NCBI RefSeq assembly: GCF_013340305.1
Contig: NZ_BLVP01000036.1
Coordinates: 1-64,000, forward strand
DNA from: Desulfovibrio psychrotolerans
GTDB taxonomy: Bacteria > Desulfobacterota > Desulfovibrionia > Desulfovibrionales > Desulfovibrionaceae
Direction of reading: 5' to 3'
DNA length: 64,000 bases
Position numbers and translations under genes: made by a program. Of this stretch, positions 26,867-36,325 are shown in pieces. Each line of letters opens with the position of its first letter. The stretch's first letter is position 1. The notes below the pieces were generated by a model. That model searched no databases, had not been told where the DNA came from, and saw only the letters and a list, made by a program, of their open reading frames with translations.

Positions 26867-28627
26867 TCAGGCTGCCCGGTGTTCTTCCAGCGACCTCGCC
26901 CCCAGCGCGTGGTCCATGGCTACAATCTTTTCCAGCACCTTCTTAAGCGTTTCCCTGAACAGGCCCATATCCTTCGGGGTGTAGCGGGTGCGCGCATCAC
27001 GCAGACCGGCAACATCCATGATTTCGTTATACAGATAGGGCATGTAGATGGGGTCCTGCCTAAGGAACATGTGCACGCTGTTGAACAGGGAGCGGATTTC
27101 CGCATAGTTCTTTTCCGGCTTCTTAAACAGCTTTTCCAGCCGTTTGTTGGCATGTCGCAGCGAGGTGCGCCAACTCGGTGCGCGTTCTTCAAAGATGGGC
27201 TGTTCGCATCCCGTGCGTGCCTTCATCATGCGCAGCCGCCACAGTTCCAGTGCCCCCCCGTCAGAGGCAAGCAGCCCGTTTTGCAGGGCATCCTCCAGCG
27301 TGGTATCGGTGGCGGTGCTTATGACATATCCGCCCCCGTACACATTGTGAACATTCAGCCCCAGCCGGGCAATGTCCTGTTCCATTTCCCGGGCCGATGT
27401 CAGGTACTGCACGCTGGTGCGTATGGGATTGCCGTCCCGGTCCTGCAGGTCCACCCACCGGGAAGCCTTTTTGCGATGGTGACCGTCCGCATGCGTGGAA
27501 CTGGTTTCGCGCCATGCGAAATCCTGTCCCACAAGCACTATGTCGCGCACTCCCATCCAGTGCAGAAAGCGCATCAGTGCCACAGAAACGTTCCCCGCAG
27601 CGTCCAGGACCAGATCGTCACGTCCGGCGATGAAAGTGGCAAGGCCGCCCACCGTCCACAGCGGGATGGTGGGGCCGGGGTATTGCTTCACCACGCGCGG
27701 GTCGGTCTTGGTGGAGTAGATAAGCGGAATATCCTTGGCCCATTCAGGGTCAAGCTGTTTGTAGACGGAGAGCATCCCGTCGCTGAAGTCAATGGACATG
27801 CAGAAGTGGGGGCGCACACCCACACGTTGTGCAGCGGTAAGGGTTTGCAGTGCAGTAACCACAAGGGCGGAGTGCTGCATGGCGGCAAGCGTAGGGCCGG
27901 ATTGCTCCAGCGAAGGACCGGCACCAAGGATAACCGCCTTTATCCCTTCTCCGGCATCGCACAGCGGGTTCACTGTTCCGTCCGCAAGGGCGCGCCGGAA
28001 GTTGCCCAGCTCGTTGCCCACCATTGTGTCCTGTGCGCGGCGCAGGGTGCCCATTTCCACGCTCAGGTGTTCCAGCATTTCCTTGCACTGGCGTGCCCAG
28101 TAAGCATAGGCGGGGCCTATCTGCTGACTGGGCAGGTCTGCCCGCAGATGGATTCTGCCGAACAGAAACTGCACATCGCAGGCGCGTACCGTATCCTGCA
28201 GCAGGGTGCGGTCCGGCGGCAGAAAGACAAGCTTTCCGGATGTGATGAATGGCCGGTAGTCCGTCTGCCCTAGGCAGGCAGCCAGCATTTCCGGTTCCGG
28301 CTCAAGCACATACACGGTGTGCGATGCCGGAGTGCCGGAAAGAAGATGATTCAGCCCGTACCCCAGATTGCAGCCTATAACAAAGGTGCTCTCAGCCGGT
28401 ATGGCGTCTTGGGGCACCCAGCCCTGATATATAGGACCGGGAGGGATGGTTTCAAAAAGAAAACGGCCATCCTTCAGGCGAAAATCCAGCATCCCGTAAC
28501 TGTTATGGCCCATGCGCGAGTCAATGTCGGCAAGGTCGGGACGGGTTTCCGCAAGCCACATGGCCGCTTTTTGTTTCTGCGCGGCCATGACCTCCAGATT
28601 CTGCGTGTAGAATGGCGAGTATTTCAT
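26867..28627 (-). CDS. Motility-accessory (Maf/DUF115) protein, flagellin glycosyltransferase family
   Basis: 586 residues. The central part (about 190-420) carries the DUF115/MAF_flag10 fold with KAVILGAGPSLEQSGPTL, ALQTLTAAQRVGVRPHFCMSIDF and DIVLVGQDFAWRETSSTHADG. Maf proteins transfer nonulosonic sugars to flagellin in polar-flagellated bacteria. An N-terminal domain (about 1-170) resembles the one usually found in front of DUF115. Flagellin genes are not in the window. A smaller gene upstream on the same strand (28822-29379) may be a partner. Confidence 0.85.
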   Translation of the reverse strand: MKYSPFYTQNLEVMAAQKQKAAMWLAETRPDLADIDSRMGHNSYGMLDFRLKDGRFLFETIPPGPIYQGWVPQDAIPAESTFVIGCNLGYGLNHLLSGTPASHTVYVLEPEPEMLAACLGQTDYRPFITSGKLVFLPPDRTLLQDTVRACDVQFLFGRIHLRADLPSQQIGPAYAYWARQCKEMLEHLSVEMGTLRRAQDTMVGNELGNFRRALADGTVNPLCDAGEGIKAVILGAGPSLEQSGPTLAAMQHSALVVTALQTLTAAQRVGVRPHFCMSIDFSDGMLSVYKQLDPEWAKDIPLIYSTKTDPRVVKQYPGPTIPLWTVGGLATFIAGRDDLVLDAAGNVSVALMRFLHWMGVRDIVLVGQDFAWRETSSTHADGHHRKKASRWVDLQDRDGNPIRTSVQYLTSAREMEQDIARLGLNVHNVYGGGYVISTATDTTLEDALQNGLLASDGGALELWRLRMMKARTGCEQPIFEERAPSWRTSLRHANKRLEKLFKKPEKNYAEIRSLFNSVHMFLRQDPIYMPYLYNEIMDVAGLRDARTRYTPKDMGLFRETLKKVLEKIVAMDHALGARSLEEHRAA

Positions 28628-28821
28628 GCCGGTTCAAATGCAAATGTCCTGCCAGCATGAATAAATCATTGGGATGCGCCCTGTTGCAGGCTCATAATGG
28701 CACAACAGGGCACAGGCGGACACAGCAGGGCCGGAGAATTGACACCGGTTGGAGGAAGCAAGGTAGAGCCACCGGCACCAGAGCCGTCATGCTTCCGACA
28801 GCCGCACCGCCGTCACAGGAC

Positions 28822-29379
28822 TCAGCCCTGAATCCCCAGCATCTCCAGCACGTTGTCCTCAATCTCTTCCGGTTCCTTCCATGCCTGAAGAATGTAGTGC
28901 AGGGTCATCATGCACAGCGGTTCCAGTTCCACAAATTCAGCGGAAATGGCTTCCCGTTCCGGTTCAGTCGTTTTATTCAGGCGGTACGCCATGCGCAGCA
29001 CTTCCGCCATAAGGTAGAAGACCTTCCCTTTTTCCCGCAGGGCAGCGCGGATAGCTTCGGAACGCAGGGCGATGTGCGGCAGCACAAACACAATGCCCTT
29101 TTCCGCACAGGCGGCATCCAGTGCTTCCACGGAGTCTATGGGCTGAGCGGAGCCGGACGGCGTGGCGGCTTCCGGTGCCACAACCTTCATGTTCAGGCGC
29201 CCGGCAACCCGTTCCGCCAGTTCCAGCCTGCCGCTTCCCGGCATGCCTATGAAGATGATGCGCCCTTCCTGCGGCGAAAACGGAGCCACCGGGGCTGATT
29301 TGCCGAATACGCGAACCGCGTTGGGGTCTTCGACTTCAATTTTTTCCTGAACGAATCCTTCCGTGGAAAATTTGGACAT
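28822..29379 (-). CDS. Shikimate-kinase-like protein with degenerate P-loop
   Basis: 185 residues from ATG 29379, with GGAGAG upstream. It looks like a small P-loop kinase (RIIFIGMPGSGRLELAERVAGRL), but the Walker A loop reads GMPGSGRL instead of GxxGxGK(S/T). The catalytic Lys and the Ser/Thr are replaced by Arg and Leu, so ATP hydrolysis is doubtful. The second half is helical and ends in a conserved-looking acidic helix. It lies on the same strand as the maf gene, 195 bp upstream of it. Function unknown. Confidence 0.7.
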   Translation of the reverse strand: MSKFSTEGFVQEKIEVEDPNAVRVFGKSAPVAPFSPQEGRIIFIGMPGSGRLELAERVAGRLNMKVVAPEAATPSGSAQPIDSVEALDAACAEKGIVFVLPHIALRSEAIRAALREKGKVFYLMAEVLRMAYRLNKTTEPEREAISAEFVELEPLCMMTLHYILQAWKEPEEIEDNVLEMLGIQG

Positions 29380-29627
29380 GGGCTCTCCGTATCGGTTTTC
29401 CGGGCGCGCCAATTCGTCGCGCAAGCCGGTTGATTCTGGTGTTGCCGCGCTTGGTTGCACCGGGCAGCAAGGAAATAGCCCGCCAAAGCGCTTCGGTCAA
29501 TGCCGGGGCTGGCACCGCGGGCAGGGTGGCAGGCATTCCTTTTCATGCGGGGGGACATGCAGTATAGAACCCGTGTTCCGTCCATATTCTGCTTTTTATT
29601 CCGCAGATAACACGCTGGAGGTTTTTC

Positions 29628-31826
29628 ATGCGGCAGGCCGTCTGGCTGCGATATATATGTTGTGCGTTCTGTGTGCTGGCACTGGCTTCCGGGTGCGCTC
29701 CTTCCAGAAAAAAAGCCGCTTCCGGCGGCGATACCCCGGTGGAGATGCGCGCAGACCCCGGCTACATGCAGTGGCTGGAAAAACAGGCCATGCTGCGTGC
29801 TGCGCAGGATATGTCGCGCATCGTTTCCGGAACGGGCATTCCATGGGTCTCGCCCTATGTGGTTCCACGCCCCAAAGCGCTTTTGGCGGAAGCTCCGGTA
29901 TGGCTTACCGTGCATCCCGCGTCCCTGCTCACGGCAGACAATGTGTCCCTGTTCCGCACGCTTGCCCATCCGGAATTCTGGCGGCAGGCAGAGAAGCTGG
30001 GCATACGCGGGCTTCTTGCGGCCCCTGTGCGCGAGTCGGGCGGAATATGGGGATATGATGTTTCCGGTACGCAGGCGCTGGGAGCGGATACCGTGCAATA
30101 TGCCTTCAGCCGCTACGCGGGAACCGAAGAAGAGTTCAGGCTTCTCACCCGTGCCGCCAACAAGGCCGGTGCCATAGCGGGCGACCTGCTTGTGCCTGCC
30201 GCCACGGGACGCGGTGCGGATTTCTTCCTCTCTGCGCGCGCCAAGCAGGAATATCAGGGCATTTACTGCATGCTGGAAGTGCCCAAAGACCTTTGGCCCC
30301 TGTTGCCGGAAACCAAAACCCAGTGGCAGGCCGAGGCGCTATCGGAAAACGCCACACAGGTGCTGCGTGAAAAACGGTTTTTACCCGCCCCCCGCGTGCG
30401 GGATGTACTCGGGTATCCCCTTGCCCCTTTCGGGTGGGCCGCCACAGGCGAAATTCGCGGTATGGACGGTATAAGCAGACGGTTTGTCTACTTGTTCTGC
30501 GAATCTCCCGCCCGGCCGGTGCTTAACTGGACCGACCCTGGCGCCGGTGCCCGCCGTGTGCTTTCCGGTGCCGTCATCCAGCAGGTGGGTACGCTGGGGG
30601 TAGCCTTCAGCGGGATAAGCGTGGCTCCGTTCATCGGGCTGGAGCCTGCCGGAGGCCCCATGGACGAGAGCGTGCAGAATGCCGCTGCCACGGCACGCGA
30701 TGCGGCGGAGCAATTGGCGCAGGAGGTGCGCCGTTACGGCGGCTGGACCTTTCTGACCGATGCGCTGCCTCTGCCCATGCTCGCGGAAGTATTGCAGGCC
30801 GGGCCGGATGTGGCGGTGGACCACGCCGGGTCCGTGAGTGCGCAGGCGGCGTTGCTGACGGGAGATGTCTCCATGCTGCGCGAAAGCCTTATGGCCATGC
30901 AGGCGCTGGGCATAGGGCCGGAAAGGCTTGTGCACTGCATTCAGCCGGAAGGTGGGGTGGATTTCTCGCTTGTGCACCTGTACGGGGCGCGCAACGATGC
31001 AGCCCGTCCACTCCGGGAGTCGATGCGGCAGGCCATGCGTGAAGCCGTAACCCGCGCCGGGGGAGATACGCAGCTGAAGAACGATGTTCTGTATACGACA
31101 CCGGCGGGGCTGGTGGCGCTGGCGGCGGGGCTGCGCGACCTGCGCAAGCTGTCGCCGGAAGAACGCGCTACCGTGAGCGAAGGCATGACAAATCTGGCTG
31201 CCTTTCATGCCATGCAGCCCGGTGTGTTCATGATTTCCGGCCGGGAGCTTTCCGGCGCACTGCCGCTGTCAGGCGGTCTGTTACAGGCGATTTCCGAGGA
31301 TGATTCCCTGTTGCAGGGCACCATGGGAGCCTATGATCTGCTGGATGTGGCGCGGCAGTCACTGGTCACTCCGCTGGGCATGCCCCGCACGCAGATGCTG
31401 TTCGGCACGCTGCCCGAGCAGATGCTCTCACCCGGTTCCTTCGGGTGGCACCTTAACCGTATTCTGCTGGTACGCAACCACTACGGTGTACAGCACGCGG
31501 AGCGGCTGGAGGTGCTTCCGCCCGGAACAACAGGCACTAAGGGCCATGCAGGCGTGCTTGTGCAGGTGCTGCGGTTGCCTGCCACGCAGACGGGCAAACG
31601 CAACCTGTTGCTGGTGGCGACGAATTTTAGCCGTGATGCGGTGACACAGACTATTGCCAAGGGGCAGTCTGTTGCGGTGGATCGTCTTGCCTCGGTCCTG
31701 CCTCCGCAGGATGTCCTGCGCGATGAACTGGCGGAAGACGCTCCGGTAACACGCAACGCCAAGGGGCTGCACATTCCGCTCAGACCGTGGCAGACCCGCG
31801 TGGTGTTGCTGGAGAGCGGAGAATAA
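29628..31826 (+). CDS. Lipoprotein with degenerate GH13 (trehalose-synthase/amylase-like) fold
   Basis: 732 residues with a lipoprotein signal (LALASGC, lipid Cys23). The body follows the layout of GH13 trehalose-synthase-like proteins: a beta-strand/loop region with AEKLGIRGLLAAP, then GTEEEFRLLTRAANKAGAIAG, then DLLVPAATG (186-194), and a C-terminal beta-sandwich (NLLLVATNFSRDAV, PWQTRVVLLE). The first GH13 motif should read as D-L-V-P-N-H; here the His is missing. The HD of the last motif is replaced by PEGG near residue 437. It is probably non-catalytic, possibly a cell-envelope carbohydrate-binding protein. The strand changes on both sides. Confidence 0.6.
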   Translation: MRQAVWLRYICCAFCVLALASGCAPSRKKAASGGDTPVEMRADPGYMQWLEKQAMLRAAQDMSRIVSGTGIPWVSPYVVPRPKALLAEAPVWLTVHPASLLTADNVSLFRTLAHPEFWRQAEKLGIRGLLAAPVRESGGIWGYDVSGTQALGADTVQYAFSRYAGTEEEFRLLTRAANKAGAIAGDLLVPAATGRGADFFLSARAKQEYQGIYCMLEVPKDLWPLLPETKTQWQAEALSENATQVLREKRFLPAPRVRDVLGYPLAPFGWAATGEIRGMDGISRRFVYLFCESPARPVLNWTDPGAGARRVLSGAVIQQVGTLGVAFSGISVAPFIGLEPAGGPMDESVQNAAATARDAAEQLAQEVRRYGGWTFLTDALPLPMLAEVLQAGPDVAVDHAGSVSAQAALLTGDVSMLRESLMAMQALGIGPERLVHCIQPEGGVDFSLVHLYGARNDAARPLRESMRQAMREAVTRAGGDTQLKNDVLYTTPAGLVALAAGLRDLRKLSPEERATVSEGMTNLAAFHAMQPGVFMISGRELSGALPLSGGLLQAISEDDSLLQGTMGAYDLLDVARQSLVTPLGMPRTQMLFGTLPEQMLSPGSFGWHLNRILLVRNHYGVQHAERLEVLPPGTTGTKGHAGVLVQVLRLPATQTGKRNLLLVATNFSRDAVTQTIAKGQSVAVDRLASVLPPQDVLRDELAEDAPVTRNAKGLHIPLRPWQTRVVLLESGE

Positions 31827-31945
31827 CGCGGAGATGGTGTAAACAAAACGGGCAGCGGTTGTCATGCGGCGGGGGGCAGGGAGCTTCTTCTGCCCGCCTG
31901 AGGCACCCCCCGCACGGCAAGTTCGTCAGGCAGCCGGAACGGCAG

Positions 31946-33682
31946 CTATTCTCCGCATTCCCGCAGGTAGTTTCTGAACAGCCGTCTGCTTACACGGCTG
32001 AAGGCATCAAAGTCAGCGGAAAGTTCCAAGCCGGGGATAAAGGCTTTCACCACCGGGAAGTTCAGGTCTTTTCTGCGTATGTCCACATAGACGGGACGCC
32101 GGTTGTTGGCCACGAGGGTACGCTCCAGCAGGGCAAGGTTGCGGATGGGGTCTTCCATGGAGAAGTCCGGCAGGTCTTCCTGCCTGCGCACGGGCAGGTC
32201 GCGGAGCGCAGGAGCAGAAGGCGGGCTTTGCGGATAGGGGTAGGGCGTTTCCGTAAGCGCGGAGATGACAGCCCGCCTGCCGTTCAGGCCGGCTCCCGTG
32301 CCGCGTATGACGCCGCCCTTTTTGTCCATGACAAACGCCGTGTAACAGGGAATGCCCAGTTCTGTGGTCATGTCCTGAAACATCACGTGTACCCCGCGTG
32401 CCGCATAGTCTTCCAGCAGCAGCGCAACCTTTTCATCTTCGCTGGTCAGGGTAAAGCAACGGGATTTGACAAAGGGAATCGTGGCTTCCGCGTCCCGTTC
32501 TATGATTTCCGTCAGCGCCGCCACTTTGGCCTCTTCCATGATATTGCCGGATGCAAGCCCGGTGGACCCCTGCGCGGAGAAGAGGCATACCTCGTCAAGA
32601 TTGCAGAACATGTAGACCATCTGCACGGGCACGAGTATGGGTTCCGGCCCGTGCTCTCCGGGCGTGTGCCCCTGCATCCAGTGCAGCGGCTCGTCATCAT
32701 AGGGCACTTCCAGCGGCACCGTGTTGGGATTCATGGCGGCAATCCCTTTGGCGCATAATTCCGAATGCCGGGCCACCACCACCGGGTGGTCCATGGCTGT
32801 GTCCTCTACCGCAACGGGTCCTATGGAGGCAAAAGAGGAAGTTCTCTCCACCATTTCCATGGAATATCCCGCCCGCGTATCCGCAAGGGAGAGCCCGCGC
32901 CCGTAGGAAGTGGCTATACCCCGCAGAGTCAGGTCATGCCTGCCGCAACGGACGGAAATGTCCAGATGCCAGCGGCGCAGCAGAGCAATGGGAGAAAGCG
33001 AGGCAATGTGCCGCATTTCCACATCCGCCACAAAGCCGTATTCCACAAGACGCTCCAGTGCCCGCATGGCGGTTTCCTCCGGGGCGGGGCGTTTCCATGG
33101 CTTGTCATAAGGTTCTGCGGCCAAGGCTTTGCGTACTTCTTCCACGCGGACAGCCTTCTCCCATGAGTCGTCCTGCGCAGGCAATGCTGCAAACAGCATG
33201 GGCAGGTCAAATTCTTCCATGTCTTCCGGCAGCGGCAGAATGCGGTGGTCGTGCATGTTCGCCTTGAACTGGCGTATCCACGCCGCGTGCGCCTCCCGGT
33301 CGTCCAGCATGGTCCATTTCAGGTGGATGAGCGGGGTGTGGTGCCGCAACTCCGCCGCAGCGTTGTCAGGAAAAAAGACAGCCAGTTTGGAAAATTTGCC
33401 GTGAACAAGGCATGCCTCCAGCAACAGGGCGGCGAGCACGGGGCGCGTGTAGCCGTTATCCGAAAGAGCCTGCTGCATAAGGTTCTTAAACTGTTTCTGG
33501 TCGCAGTCCTTCAGGCGTTCAAGCAGGTGCTTGTGCATGAACTCGTCAAGGGGGCGGGCTTCCAGATAGGCAAGGCCGTCTTCAAAGGAAATATCCTGTT
33601 CGGGATTACAGGCTACATATCCCACGGTACCCTTGGTGTCCGTGAGGGTAAAAGCATAGTGCATGGTGGTGCTTTGCTGCAT
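31946..33682 (-). CDS. YcaO-family protein with N-terminal extension
   Basis: 578 residues from ATG 33682, with GAGGGAG upstream. The C-terminal half is a YcaO ATP-dependent cyclodehydratase/thioamidation-type domain: GSTGLASGNIMEEAKVAALT and EIIERDAE are ATP-binding elements, and KAFIPGLELS lies near the end. About 220 N-terminal residues form a helical domain I cannot name. YcaO proteins phosphorylate peptide amide oxygen in azole or thioamide formation. No precursor peptide, dehydrogenase or TfuA gene is nearby. The longer frame to 33787 lacks a good ribosome binding site. Confidence 0.85.
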   Translation of the reverse strand: MQQSTTMHYAFTLTDTKGTVGYVACNPEQDISFEDGLAYLEARPLDEFMHKHLLERLKDCDQKQFKNLMQQALSDNGYTRPVLAALLLEACLVHGKFSKLAVFFPDNAAAELRHHTPLIHLKWTMLDDREAHAAWIRQFKANMHDHRILPLPEDMEEFDLPMLFAALPAQDDSWEKAVRVEEVRKALAAEPYDKPWKRPAPEETAMRALERLVEYGFVADVEMRHIASLSPIALLRRWHLDISVRCGRHDLTLRGIATSYGRGLSLADTRAGYSMEMVERTSSFASIGPVAVEDTAMDHPVVVARHSELCAKGIAAMNPNTVPLEVPYDDEPLHWMQGHTPGEHGPEPILVPVQMVYMFCNLDEVCLFSAQGSTGLASGNIMEEAKVAALTEIIERDAEATIPFVKSRCFTLTSEDEKVALLLEDYAARGVHVMFQDMTTELGIPCYTAFVMDKKGGVIRGTGAGLNGRRAVISALTETPYPYPQSPPSAPALRDLPVRRQEDLPDFSMEDPIRNLALLERTLVANNRRPVYVDIRRKDLNFPVVKAFIPGLELSADFDAFSRVSRRLFRNYLRECGE

Positions 33683-34016
33683 GCGGGCTCCCTCTATGTG
33701 GTGTGTGCTGCACACTCCATACATCACTCCGGGAGCGGAGACAATGTTATACGGAGTATGTGAATGCTTACGGGCAGATAGACTCATGATGGCAGCGCAT
33801 CAGCGATACCATTCAAGACGCCGGAAAAGGTGCAGCCGCTGCCGGGCTGATTGCAGCTTGTTCAGGATGGTTGGCATGGTGGCAGGAGGAAAGCAGGTTT
33901 TCTTTCCGGGCGCGTACAGAGAAATGTCCGAACACAAAAGAGCACAGCAATGCAGCCGCGTGCGTATGGCAACGGGCAACGGTGCCACACCCGCCACGTC
34001 AGCGTAAGGCGTACCC

Positions 34017-34466
34017 TCAGAAGGTGACTTTGTCTGTCCTTCCCGGTACGGTTTTCACCGTTTCCATGGCGGAGAAGGCGGCTTGCACGGTTTCCTGAAT
34101 CTTTCTGGGCAGATGTCTGCTGGTGGTATACACGCGCTTGCTTTCGAAGGTGCAGCCGTTGTTTGAAACAATGATGAGCTGAAAATTAGCCTGTTGATCG
34201 GGTGGGAGAATGCCCGACTTCGGATAGCAGTTCAAATGCAGGGTCGCTGTCTGATAGGCTTCATTACGGGCTGCCAGAGTGGCTTTTATGGCTTCCAGCT
34301 GGCCTTGGGTAAGGGAGCCGTCAGGCAGGTCATTGGGGTAGGTTACCGTAAGTCTGGCTTGCAGGGTGGCTTTCGCGGGTACGGCGGAGGAGGAGAACAG
34401 CAGGTATCCGTAAACGCCGCCAGCCGTAAGTGCAGCGCTGAGAATCAGAGAGAGAATCAGTTTCAT
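34017..34466 (-). CDS. Hypothetical secreted or inner-membrane-anchored protein
   Basis: 149 residues from ATG 34466, preceded by CCGAGGAACCG. The N-terminal 27 residues form a signal anchor (LILSLILSAALTAGGVYGYLLF). The rest is a small soluble domain with strand-rich segments (ARLTVTYPNDLPDGSL, NFQLIIVSNNGCTFESK). I do not recognise a family. It stands alone, and the 292 bp between it and nfo hold only AT-rich promoter-like DNA. Confidence 0.65.
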   Translation of the reverse strand: MKLILSLILSAALTAGGVYGYLLFSSSAVPAKATLQARLTVTYPNDLPDGSLTQGQLEAIKATLAARNEAYQTATLHLNCYPKSGILPPDQQANFQLIIVSNNGCTFESKRVYTTSRHLPRKIQETVQAAFSAMETVKTVPGRTDKVTF

Positions 34467-34758
34467 CGGTTCCTCGGAAGGGTGCATGTCCGGTCGGAAG
34501 CGGCACTTCGGAACGGCCTGCCTACCCTGGCTCGGAGTCGTTTTATGGTTGATACAGCATGTAAACCTTACTAAAATTGTAGTATATTCTACCATGTTCT
34601 TTTGGGTTGGGGAATGGGGGAAAGCCCCCATGCCAATATAATCATACAATAAATACCCCAACAGGACGCAGGCGGTTCTTCTGCTCTCTGCCGGATGGGA
34701 GTTGTATGCGGCATGTGCCCGTGGAAATTAATTTTAATCAACTAGTTACGGAGATGGA

Positions 34759-35652
34759 ATGCCACTGTTCGGTTCCCATATGTCTGTTGCGGGCGGGCTG
34801 CATAAGGCTGTGGAGCGCATAGCCCGCGTGCAGGGACAGTCCTTGCAGATTTTTACCCGCAACCAGCGTCAGTGGAATGCCGCCCCGGTTTCGCCGGAAG
34901 AGGCCCGCGCTTTTGCGCAGGCATGGCAGGAGTGGGGAGATTTTCCGGTAGTGACGCACGGTTCCTATCTGGTCAATCTGGCTTCGCCGGATGCGGCTGT
35001 GGCCGCCAAATCTGCCCGTGCTTTCATGGATGAACTGGTGCGTACAGAGGCTTTGGGTATTTCGTTTGTGGTAACACACCCCGGTGCCTGCGTGGGAACC
35101 GGGCGCGATGAGGGCATTGCGCGGGCTGCGGCCATGCTGCGGCGCTGCGTGCGTGAATCGGGCACCGGAAAGGTGTCCGTCCTGCTGGAGAACACGGCGG
35201 GGCAGGGCACTACTCTGGGCAGTGATTTCGCGGAACTGGGGGTGCTGCTTGATGAGAGCGGCTTGGCAGAAGAAGGGCGCGCGGGCGTCTGCCTTGATAC
35301 CGCCCATGCGTTTGCAGCGGGGTATGATCTGCGCACCGCAGCGGGGTATAATGCTGCCCTTGCCGCTCTGGATCGGCATGTGGGGCTGGAAAAGCTGCAT
35401 TGCGTCCATGTGAATGATTCTCTTGCGGCACTGGGCAGCAGGGTGGACAGGCATGCCCATATCGGGGAAGGGCACCTTGGAGCAGACGCCTTTGCCCTTT
35501 TGGTGCGCGACCCCCGGCTGGCACACCTGCCCATGGTGCTGGAAACGCCCAAGGATGAAACTCTGGAAGACGACAGGCGCAACCTTGCCCTTCTGCGCAG
35601 GCTGGCAAAAGAAGAGTCTGTCTCCTCCGGGAGTGGCGCGGGGCAGGCGTAA
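34759..35652 (+). CDS. nfo: Endonuclease IV (AP endonuclease)
   Basis: Zinc-dependent apurinic/apyrimidinic endonuclease of base-excision repair. 297 residues. Signatures are GSHMSVAGGL near the N-terminus, IFTRNQRQW, THGSYLVNLA, THPGACVGTG, LENTAGQGTTLG, CLDTAHAFAAGYD, VHVNDSLAALGSRVDRHAHIG and ETPKDE, which supply the trinuclear zinc ligands. GGAGATGG precedes the ATG. It probably starts a short unit with the following gene. Confidence 0.95.
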   Translation: MPLFGSHMSVAGGLHKAVERIARVQGQSLQIFTRNQRQWNAAPVSPEEARAFAQAWQEWGDFPVVTHGSYLVNLASPDAAVAAKSARAFMDELVRTEALGISFVVTHPGACVGTGRDEGIARAAAMLRRCVRESGTGKVSVLLENTAGQGTTLGSDFAELGVLLDESGLAEEGRAGVCLDTAHAFAAGYDLRTAAGYNAALAALDRHVGLEKLHCVHVNDSLAALGSRVDRHAHIGEGHLGADAFALLVRDPRLAHLPMVLETPKDETLEDDRRNLALLRRLAKEESVSSGSGAGQA

Positions 35653-35776
35653 GTGCTAACCCGTGCTACCCCGTACCAAGTGGGCTATGCGGGCTATGGA
35701 GATCGGAGGCGCGGCTTGCACTTGGCCGCAAAAACACCTATTACCCGCAGTCCAAACCCAAGACGGAGAGAATGGC

Positions 35777-36226
35777 ATGGCTGACAAGACCAAGCAGGAA
35801 AAGAAGCTCAAGAAGAGGCTGGAGGCCATCAAGCAGCGTAAAACCGAAGCAGCTGACGATTTGTCGGATGTGCTCCTCAAATTTTGCCGTCCGCTGCTGC
35901 AGGAAGTGCAAAACCTTAACGGCGAAGATAATGCCGTGGGCTTGGGCGTGTTCGCTTGGAACGCGGCGTTCCTCACCCGTGACCGCTGGACAGCCAACCT
36001 CAAGCGGTCGTTGGAGCAGTTCAGCCTGTCAGCAGATGCGCAGGAAACGCTGGAAGGCATAGTGGAAGAGATGATCAGGCAGAAAAAACTCATGTACCCC
36101 AATGATCTGCGCGTCATCACCCATTATGAGGTCAAGATAGAGAACAACACCATTGCCCTTACCGTGGAATCGCGCGTTGCCAAAAAGAATCTGCTGCCCA
36201 GATTCAACGAGATGCCTGCGGACTAG
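35777..36226 (+). CDS. Conserved hypothetical protein
   Basis: 149 residues from ATG 35777, with GGAGAG upstream. A Lys-rich N-terminal helix (KTKQEKKLKKRLEAIKQRK) is followed by a compact alpha-rich domain (VLLKFCRPLLQEVQNL, LGVFAWNAAFLTRDRW) and a strand-like C-terminus (EVKIENNTIALTVESR). I do not know a function. It lies 125 bp after nfo on the same strand, so cotranscription is possible. Confidence 0.7.
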   Translation: MADKTKQEKKLKKRLEAIKQRKTEAADDLSDVLLKFCRPLLQEVQNLNGEDNAVGLGVFAWNAAFLTRDRWTANLKRSLEQFSLSADAQETLEGIVEEMIRQKKLMYPNDLRVITHYEVKIENNTIALTVESRVAKKNLLPRFNEMPAD

Positions 36227-36325
36227 AGAACGCCTTCCTCTTTTGTCCCGTACCGGGGGCGGTGCGCTTCTGCCGGTGCGGCGGCATTCTTGAGCGCCTG
36301 CACATGGTATCTCCGGAGTTTTGCC

